DNA of 64,000 nucleotides, taken from NCBI RefSeq assembly GCF_002813295.1, contig NZ_PHUE01000001.1, positions 2,604,001 through 2,668,000 on the forward strand. Reading direction: 5' to 3'. The position numbers were made by a program, and so were the translations under genes. Source of the DNA: Flavobacterium sp. 5 (GTDB taxonomy: Bacteria; Bacteroidota; Bacteroidia; Flavobacteriales; Flavobacteriaceae). Below are positions 19,181-24,905 of the stretch, piece after piece (position 1 is the stretch's first letter; every line of letters starts with the position of its first letter). The notes below the pieces were generated by a model, which was not told the DNA's origin, ran no database searches, and was given only the letters and a program-made list of their open reading frames with translations.

Positions 19181-20356
19181 TTAATTTATTGATTTGGTAT
19201 ATTTAATTATGTTTCCATCAAGAAAAACTTCAGAGAAACTGTTTTTTTCGTTTTTATAATATTGTTTGGTAGATTTATTAAAAAAATAGTTTTTGTGCAA
19301 ACTCATTTTAATTAAATCATATTGATAATCAATATCTTCATAGTATAAATAATTTTGTTTTTTTATGTTTTTACCAATAAAAATGTGTCTATTCATATAT
19401 GAATATTGACCCGTTTCTAAATCAGGTATAACTTTTGCTTTAAAAAATTTAGAACATAACATATCCATTTTAAAAAGATAATTTCTAAGATTAGGCTTTA
19501 CGCAATCAGTCCATTTAGCAGAAATGCCCCAATTTGAATTCTTCCTAATATTATACTTGTCGATATAGTATGACTTAGGTATATTTTTCCATTTCTTTAT
19601 TGTTGAAAAAATATTATTCTTGTAACAACTAAAGTGATAGAGTAAAACTTCGTATTCGTCTTTATAACTTAAAATACCATTTTCCCATTTGATTTTGCCT
19701 GGTGTACCTTCGATAATGAACAAATCAAAATGTACTCTAATATTATTTTGTTCTTTAATTAAAACATGATGAATACTTTCTGTCTTTGTTGATGTTTCCA
19801 GGATATTTTTTCCTAAAACAACATCATCATAAGCACCTCCGCATTCATCAAAACAATAATTTTCGTTTGATGTAAAAATATAAGCGTAATCCTTACTTTT
19901 TTCATATAAATGATTTACGGTTGTACTATTTCTAAAAAGTAGAAAATACCCAGATGGGAAAGAATCTTTTACTGAAATCACATCATAATTATCCAGTAAG
20001 TCGTCGGTCATAAACTCCCTGATTCTTCCAAAAACAAGATCGATGTCGCAAACTCCCCAAAAATCATAATTAGAAATTTCATCTTGAAAAATAATTCCAA
20101 AGGCAGGTTTGAAATCACAAATTTTATAAGCATTAGCAATTTTAATATCGAGATTAAGTTTTTGTGAAGCAAGTAAATTAAATGCCTCTATAGAGAACTT
20201 TACCAATTTTACATTTTGTGGTATGTCTCTTTTTTTTTCATCATTTGAAAAGATGATAAAATCAATGGTTGGGTTTGTTTCACATGATTTTAAAAAAAAA
20301 TCAAAATACCAGGGTAGTCTTCCTAGATAACAATTTAACAGTACTATTTTATTCAT
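19181..20356 (-). CDS. Putative glycosyltransferase-like protein (DUF6625-like), peptide cluster
   Basis: 391 residues, soluble. The start MNKIVLLNCYLGRLPWYFDF followed by FLKSC is typical of a Bacteroidota family of presumed glycosyltransferases. FWGVCDIDLVFGRIREF holds a clear DxD (D104-I-D106), and SGYFLLFRN and YDDVVLG follow, as in GT-A enzymes of capsule or LPS clusters. It starts just after a hairpin (20371-20399) that separates it from the peptide genes, and ends 1 bp before the next gene. Together with the preceding entry it gives the cluster two possible sugar transferases. The family assignment is from memory. Confidence 0.62.
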   Translation of the reverse strand: MNKIVLLNCYLGRLPWYFDFFLKSCETNPTIDFIIFSNDEKKRDIPQNVKLVKFSIEAFNLLASQKLNLDIKIANAYKICDFKPAFGIIFQDEISNYDFWGVCDIDLVFGRIREFMTDDLLDNYDVISVKDSFPSGYFLLFRNSTTVNHLYEKSKDYAYIFTSNENYCFDECGGAYDDVVLGKNILETSTKTESIHHVLIKEQNNIRVHFDLFIIEGTPGKIKWENGILSYKDEYEVLLYHFSCYKNNIFSTIKKWKNIPKSYYIDKYNIRKNSNWGISAKWTDCVKPNLRNYLFKMDMLCSKFFKAKVIPDLETGQYSYMNRHIFIGKNIKKQNYLYYEDIDYQYDLIKMSLHKNYFFNKSTKQYYKNEKNSFSEVFLDGNIIKYTKSIN

Positions 20357-20359
20357 TAG

Positions 20360-20399
20360 ATTAAAATAAAAGACTATACTATATAATTTAGTATAGTCT
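20360..20399 (-). terminator. Terminator or attenuator between peptide and export genes
   Basis: AGACTATACT (20371-20380) pairs perfectly with AGTATAGTCT (20390-20399). On the minus strand the stem is followed by TTTATTTTAA. It may stop most transcripts after the peptide genes, giving more peptide than export machinery. Confidence 0.65.
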
Positions 20400-20424
20400 G
20401 TTTATAAAATAATTTAGGCGATTA

Positions 20425-20625
20425 TTAACGGCAAATTCCTGTATAAGGATTTCCAGAAGTTTGTTGATCAGAAACGCACTTTAAATTTGGAGCACAATTA
20501 AAAATTCCATGATTTAAGTAGCAAAAACTTCCTGCTCCTGCACCGCAACCTGAACCTCCTTGAATCATTCTCATTTCGTCTCTTTTTAAACCCTCTGTAA
20601 TGTTTTTTAAACTAATTTTTTTCAT
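20425..20625 (-). CDS. Double-glycine leader, Cys-rich peptide precursor 1
   Basis: 66 residues. Leader residues 1-24 (MKKISLKNITEGLKRDEMRM then IQGG) have the Bacteroidota double-glycine pattern cut by C39 transporters. The predicted core, residues 25-66, has five cysteines at 27, 35, 44, 50 and 65, in SGCG, FCYLN, FNCAPNLKC and YTGIC. The leader is identical in all but the first few variable positions of copy 3 and fully identical to copy 2. Five cysteines leave one unpaired after two disulfides. Probably a bacteriocin or signal peptide. The following genes encode cutting, export, disulfide and possible sugar-transfer functions. Confidence 0.85.
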   Translation of the reverse strand: MKKISLKNITEGLKRDEMRMIQGGSGCGAGAGSFCYLNHGIFNCAPNLKCVSDQQTSGNPYTGICR

Positions 20626-20637
20626 TTTAATAATTTT

Positions 20638-20680
20638 TAAATTTTGTATGTCTACTCGTAAGCTTTTCGACTTCCGCTTT
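20638..20680 (-). promoter_or_regulatory. Conserved 5' element before peptide gene 1
   Basis: On the minus strand: GCGGAAGTCGAAAAGCTTAC then GAGTAGACATACAAAATTT, ending about 13 bp before the start codon. The same sequence precedes gene 2 (20942-20984) and, with four or so changes, gene 3 (21377-21418). It may be a promoter, an RNA leader or a translation signal. Confidence 0.6.
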
Positions 20681-20725
20681 ATTATTGTTTAAAGGATATC
20701 TTGCTTTTGTAATTAAAAAAAAGAT

Positions 20726-20926
20726 TTAAACGCAGATTCCAGTATATTTATCTCCTACATATTGAGGTGATGGAACACATTTTAAACCTGAAGCGCAATT
20801 AAAGATACCATGATTTACTTCACAATATCTTCCTGCAGGATTCCCACAACCAGACCCCCCTTGAATCATTCTCATTTCGTCTCTTTTTAAACCCTCTGTA
20901 ATATTTTTTAAACTAATTTTTTTCAT
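20726..20926 (-). CDS. Double-glycine leader, Cys-rich peptide precursor 2
   Basis: 66 residues from the ATG at 20926. A longer in-frame reading back to 21004 is rejected, because it merely translates the conserved upstream element and the MKKISLKN start matches the other two copies. Leader identical to copy 1 (ends MIQGG). Core: SGCGNPAGRYCEVN, GIFNCASGLKC, then a Pro-rich stretch and YTGIC, with cysteines at the same five positions (27, 35, 44, 50, 65). The 130 bp around the leader and upstream element are nearly identical to copy 1, so this is a recent tandem duplication with the core diverging faster. Confidence 0.85.
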   Translation of the reverse strand: MKKISLKNITEGLKRDEMRMIQGGSGCGNPAGRYCEVNHGIFNCASGLKCVPSPQYVGDKYTGICV

Positions 20927-20941
20927 TTTAATAAATTTTTT

Positions 20942-20984
20942 AAATTTTGTATGTCTACTCGTAAGCTTTTCGACTTCCGCTTTT
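20942..20984 (-). promoter_or_regulatory. Conserved 5' element before peptide gene 2
   Basis: Same sequence as the element at 20638-20680 (AAGTCGAAAAGCTTACGAGT, then AGACATACAAAATTT on the minus strand). Confidence 0.6.
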
Positions 20985-21146
20985 GGATGATTGAAGTACA
21001 GCACGTTTTTGAAATTTAAAATATGATCTAAATAATTTCAAGTGCAAAACATGAAGATTCAACTAATTTTTTTTTCATTAGATAAAAAAAAATGATTTTC
21101 AAAATTTTTATTGAACTCCTAAATAGTCCCATAAGGATTTTTTAGA

Positions 21147-21362
21147 TTAACCACAGATTCCAGCAGTTTGGCCGTTGCTTGAAGTAGCAACTAACGCTGG
21201 ATTTATAGGTATGCATTTTAATCCTGTGGCACAATTAAATACGTAATTATTTGTTATACAGCTTCTTCCTGTTCCGCATCCGCATCCTGACCCACCTTGT
21301 ATCACTCGCATTTCTTCTCTTTTCATTCCTTCAGTGATATTCTTTAAACTAATTTTTTTCAT
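21147..21362 (-). CDS. Double-glycine leader, Cys-rich peptide precursor 3
   Basis: 71 residues. Leader MKKISLKNITEGMKREEMRV then IQGG, five conservative differences from copies 1 and 2. Core: SGCGCGTGRSCITN, YVFNCATGLKC and, after a longer Ser/Thr/Ala-rich loop, QTAGIC. It has six cysteines (27, 29, 35, 44, 50, 70), one more than its sisters, in a GCGCG motif. It is first in the operon and so probably the oldest or the founding copy. A start at the ATG fits the shared upstream element at 21377-21418. Confidence 0.85.
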   Translation of the reverse strand: MKKISLKNITEGMKREEMRVIQGGSGCGCGTGRSCITNNYVFNCATGLKCIPINPALVATSSNGQTAGICG

Positions 21363-21376
21363 TTTAATGATTTTTT

Positions 21377-21418
21377 AAATTTTATATGTCTACTCATTAG
21401 CTTTTCGACTTTCGCTTC
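21377..21418 (-). promoter_or_regulatory. Conserved 5' element before peptide gene 3
   Basis: Minus strand: GCGAAAGTCGAAAAGCTAAT, then GAGTAGACATATAAAATTT. Variant of the elements at 20638 and 20942. Confidence 0.55.
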
Positions 21419-21467
21419 TCTAATTTTAAAATCATATTTTAAAGACTTTAATTTTGATTTCGGTCTT

Positions 21468-21481
21468 AAGTTGCGCAACTT
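21468..21481. promoter_or_regulatory. Perfect 14-bp palindrome, possible operator of the peptide operon
   Basis: AAGTTGCGCAACTT, about 106 bp upstream of the first peptide start. A GC-containing perfect palindrome stands out in this very AT-rich stretch. The binding protein is unknown. Confidence 0.4.
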
Positions 21482-21637
21482 GTTTATTTAAAAATCTTTT
21501 AATTTGTATTTGCAACTACAAGCTAATCAGATGAATAAATCAAAACAAATATTATTTGGGCCATCAAAAATTCATTTAATATCTTAAAAATATAAAAAAT
21601 ATCTTATAGATTTATAATTGATTTCGCGAAACTAATC

Positions 21638-21651
21638 CTACAACGTTGTAG
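21638..21651 (-). promoter_or_regulatory. Possible LacI-type operator upstream of the peptide operon
   Basis: CTACAACGTTGTAG is a perfect palindrome with central CG, followed by TGTTAATAA. Over its core it agrees with the susC and amylase sites (AACGTT, one base, TAGTGTT). It has the same orientation toward the minus-strand genes, but lies 276 bp from the first peptide gene. Confidence 0.45.
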
Positions 21652-22330
21652 TGTTAATAAAAAATAATAATAGTATATAAATGGATTAAAAATTATCATT
21701 TTAATTATTTTAAAATAATTTTATTAGAATAATTTAAAGTTATAGTTAATTAATTAAAATAAAAAGATAAGAATAGTTTGACTTTCTTTTATGTTTCTAA
21801 AGCACCCATTTTTTTCTTTTTTTTTCAAAAAAATATAGTCTTCCGAACCATAATATAAATATTACAGTGTTCCATATATTCATGTTTGAGTTGATGATTT
21901 TTCTATCATTTTACTTAATGCTTTATTGAGATATCAAATTAAAGCTATTGAGGGGCTTTCTTTTTTTGTTGGCAATTGTGCTGTAATAACATAAAAAGAA
22001 CTTGTATAATCTCTTCATTTTTTATCTCTAAGCGCTTTGCAATTCTTAATATTGTTACAGATAAAAACGGAAAAAGAATTTAAATATATTGTAATTCGCA
22101 AAAAAGGTCTTTAAATAGGAGCTTGCAATCTCGAAGATCGCATAAAGTTATCGGCTTATTTTATGAGGCTTCTTGTCAAATTTATTCTTGTCAAGAATAG
22201 TTGAATATTTTGCTAGATTTAAAAAGCAGATTTAGATTGTTTGTAGAATATGTTGAGGATAAAATTAAAAGGCGCTATATTTTGTAGAAAACAGGGTGAA
22301 TTTAGAACTCTTAATAGTTAGAATTTAAAT

Positions 22331-22362
22331 AAAAAAAAGCCACCAAAACTTAATTTGATGGC
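22331..22362 (-). terminator. Terminator of the susCDE operon
   Basis: GCCACCA (22339-22345) with TGATGGC (22356-22362), complete on the minus-strand RNA with one G-U pair, followed there by eight U residues. Its loop and flanks resemble the amylase terminator at 9562. Confidence 0.85.
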
Positions 22363-22429
22363 TAATTTAGTAATTAAAGTATTGTGATTTAGACTAAAAT
22401 ACTGTCTAGATCGATAACCTTTTTGATTT

Positions 22430-23245
22430 TTATTCTAAAGTGATAGTCTTTGCAGTATTATCAATTGTTAGTGTTCTTTCTCCTGTAGGACCTGTGTATT
22501 GGAAATTACTGTCACCATCACCTGCATTTATCAATTCCGGATCAATAGTAAATCCATTAGAAGAATAGTATGTGTAATTATGGCTAGCATCCCAGTTACC
22601 ACTACTTGTAAAATTATTTCCTAAAAATTCTCTGAAAGCTGCATTCTGAGTTAACACAACTGTTACTTTATAAACATCTGTTTTACCTGAAACTAATGGA
22701 AATTCTGTTTCAGCATCACCATCCCATGTCCAACCACCTGGTGTAGCAGCTCCAACTAACCAATGTGAAGAAGCTAGAGGTGTATGGTATGGTGTAGCTT
22801 TAAAAGTGTGAAAATTTGAATATTGTGCTTCTGAACCAATACCTACAGTCGCTTTGATACGAATATCAACACTGTTTTCTTGTTTCTCAATAAAGCCACC
22901 ATTTACTAAAGCTGAGTTTAATTCCATTACTGTCAAAGCTCTATAGTGTTCAGTAGTTGTTGTTACTGCAGTAGGAGCAGCGAAATCAGTTCCTGCCTTT
23001 GCAATTTCTATAGTATAGTTCACTACTGTTTGTGTGCCATCATATTTAGCATCTTCCCAAATTACAGTTGTAGCAACTTCGTTTTCATTTTCTTTTGTTA
23101 AAATAATATTAAAGTCATTTTGAGGCGTAAGTAAAACTGGCGCTAAAACTGGCTCTATAACAGGTCTGTTTTCTACATCATCTGCATTACATGACACTAC
23201 TAAGATACCTATGAATGCGATTAAAATTTTATATATATTTTTCAT
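22430..23245 (-). CDS. susE: SusE-type outer-membrane starch-binding lipoprotein
   Basis: 271 residues beginning with a lipoprotein signal, MKNIYKILIAFIGILVVSC, whose Cys19 would be lipidated. Residues about 30-150 form a SusE-type beta domain (LLTPQNDFNIILT, AKAGTDFAAPT). The C-terminal 100 residues (HWLVGAATPGGWTWDGDAET, then EFPLVSGKTDVYKVTVVL) are a starch-binding module as in SusE/SusF. It is shorter than Bacteroides SusE (about 390 residues) and appears to carry one binding module instead of two. It follows susD by 22 bp, and is the last gene of the operon. Confidence 0.88.
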   Translation of the reverse strand: MKNIYKILIAFIGILVVSCNADDVENRPVIEPVLAPVLLTPQNDFNIILTKENENEVATTVIWEDAKYDGTQTVVNYTIEIAKAGTDFAAPTAVTTTTEHYRALTVMELNSALVNGGFIEKQENSVDIRIKATVGIGSEAQYSNFHTFKATPYHTPLASSHWLVGAATPGGWTWDGDAETEFPLVSGKTDVYKVTVVLTQNAAFREFLGNNFTSSGNWDASHNYTYYSSNGFTIDPELINAGDGDSNFQYTGPTGERTLTIDNTAKTITLE

Positions 23246-23267
23246 TTTATTATTTTTTATAAATTAG

Positions 23268-24875
23268 TTAGTATCCTGGATTTTGTTTTAAGGTTGGGTT
23301 TGCCTGAATTGTTCTTGAAGGAATTGGCATTAAGTCTTTGTATGACTCGGTAGCGCTACCATTTTTAACACCACCTTTCCATTGCCATATTTTAGATCCT
23401 CCTGTAAATTTACCAAAACGAATTAGGTCGGTTCTTCTGTGGCATTCCCAGAACAATTCTCTCGCTCTTTCATCCAAAATAAAGTTAAGTGTCAGGTCTG
23501 AATTTGAAATGGTACTAGAACCTGCTCTTGTTCTAATTTTATTTATGTAACCTACAGCAGTTGCAATATTACCAGATGAAGCACCCCTAAGTGTTGACTC
23601 GGCATACATTAAATAGACGTCTGATAATCTATACATTGGAAAATCTGTATCAGGGATATCAGTTCGTTGTGCTGTTGAACCATCAGAATTTATATTGGTA
23701 TACTTAGTAACTGCATATCCATTACTAAATTCTCCAAATTTTTCAATATCTAAAGTCTGACCATTTGTATAGAAAGTACCTCTTTTATCTGCAGTTGCAG
23801 TTGCATCAGGAAATAGTTGAACAAATTCTCTTCTTGTTCGAATACCACCCCAGCCACCATTCATGCCTTGTGCCGCAGCATTCATAGTTCCTCCAATAGA
23901 GGCGTGTAAAATAAAACTCATACCACCACCAGTGGCTCTAATGGCAATACCATCGCTAACAATTGGGAATATTACTTCATTTTGAGCTCCATTTCTATCA
24001 TTGTCAGCAGAAAATAAATATTTATAAGGAACATCTGCAAAAGTATACCCAGAATTTGTTATAATGTCGTTACATAATATAGCAACCTCATTATTTTTAT
24101 CTACACCAGTATAAACTTTAGAATTTAAATAGATCTGAGCCAATAAGAATTTAGCGGCCGTTTTATCTACTCTGCCATATTCATTGGCTCTTGAAGCAAC
24201 TAAACTATTGTCTAAATCTTTTAGTTCTGACTCAATAAAAGCAAAAACTTCTGCTCTTGTTTTTTGTTCTGGATAAAAGAAACCAACTTTGTCATTTTCT
24301 GTCGTTATTGGAACATTTCCAAACAAGTCCATTAAGTTATAATATGAAAAAGCTCTTAAAAAACGTGCTTCTGCTCTAAAAGTAGCAATTTCAGCTTTCA
24401 TAGTGGCATCAACGCCTCTTGCAGTTAATTTTTCATCTGTAGTCTGTCTTAAAAATTCATTAGCAACACTAATTTGATAAAAAGCTCTAGAAAAAGTCCC
24501 ATACAAAAACTGGTTACTAGGACTCCATGTTTGACCATTTAATGCTGGTAAACCATCATCATTCCAAGCTATAATAGCTTCGTCAGTTGGAAATTCCTGT
24601 GTAACAAAAAGCAATCGTAAATAACTACTAAAATCACCAGTAAGACCAGCAATATCTGCAGTACCATCTCCATCATTACCACCTACATAGAGACCTGCGT
24701 ACATTTTTGCTAATACTTGTTTGTAAGATGTTGGATCTTTGTAAAAAGCATCCGAAAGAAACTCATCATCATCTGTTGGAGTCACATTTAAGTCATCTGT
24801 ACACGATGTAAGTGTCATATTTAATCCTAGAATAAATAGGAGGAAATAAGATATATATTTAAATGATATTTTCAT
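23268..24875 (-). CDS. susD: SusD/RagB family starch-capturing lipoprotein
   Basis: 535 residues with a lipobox at LTSC (signal MKISFKYISYFLLFILGLNM). The helical TPR core is visible in AEIATFRAEARFLRAFSYYN and LMDLFGNVP, and the C-terminal SusD domain in FPMYRLSDVYLMYAESTL, ERARELFWECHRRTDLIRFG and DLMPIPSRTIQANPTLKQNP with a final GY. It caps the SusC channel at the cell surface and hands over malto-oligosaccharides. The gene lies 30 bp after susC in the same operon. Confidence 0.95.
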   Translation of the reverse strand: MKISFKYISYFLLFILGLNMTLTSCTDDLNVTPTDDDEFLSDAFYKDPTSYKQVLAKMYAGLYVGGNDGDGTADIAGLTGDFSSYLRLLFVTQEFPTDEAIIAWNDDGLPALNGQTWSPSNQFLYGTFSRAFYQISVANEFLRQTTDEKLTARGVDATMKAEIATFRAEARFLRAFSYYNLMDLFGNVPITTENDKVGFFYPEQKTRAEVFAFIESELKDLDNSLVASRANEYGRVDKTAAKFLLAQIYLNSKVYTGVDKNNEVAILCNDIITNSGYTFADVPYKYLFSADNDRNGAQNEVIFPIVSDGIAIRATGGGMSFILHASIGGTMNAAAQGMNGGWGGIRTRREFVQLFPDATATADKRGTFYTNGQTLDIEKFGEFSNGYAVTKYTNINSDGSTAQRTDIPDTDFPMYRLSDVYLMYAESTLRGASSGNIATAVGYINKIRTRAGSSTISNSDLTLNFILDERARELFWECHRRTDLIRFGKFTGGSKIWQWKGGVKNGSATESYKDLMPIPSRTIQANPTLKQNPGY

Positions 24876-24905
24876 TTGTTTATTTTTTTAAATTTTATTT
24901 TTCTA

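Larger units (their letters stand above)
21363..22330. other. Gene-free AT-rich region upstream of the peptide operon
   Basis: It holds the third 5' element (21377-21418), a perfect palindrome AAGTTGCGCAACTT (21468-21481) and CTACAACGTTGTAG (21638-21651), each listed separately. From about 22060 to 22310 the base composition is less extreme and short frames contain charged residues, but stop codons break all six frames and I recognise no protein. It is probably an intergenic region with gene remnants at the island edge. Confidence 0.55.

Noticed and set aside
20927..21004. N-terminal extension of peptide 2
   Set aside because: It translates the upstream element shared by all three genes. The other copies start at MKKISLKN.
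22060..22310. Possible decayed gene left of the susE terminator
   Set aside because: Charged short peptides appear in several frames, but stops break all of them and I recognise no family, so no pseudogene is called.
12505..22430. Insertion sequence or integrase as vehicle for the peptide operon
   Set aside because: I looked for transposase or recombinase motifs and terminal inverted repeats at the island edges and found none.
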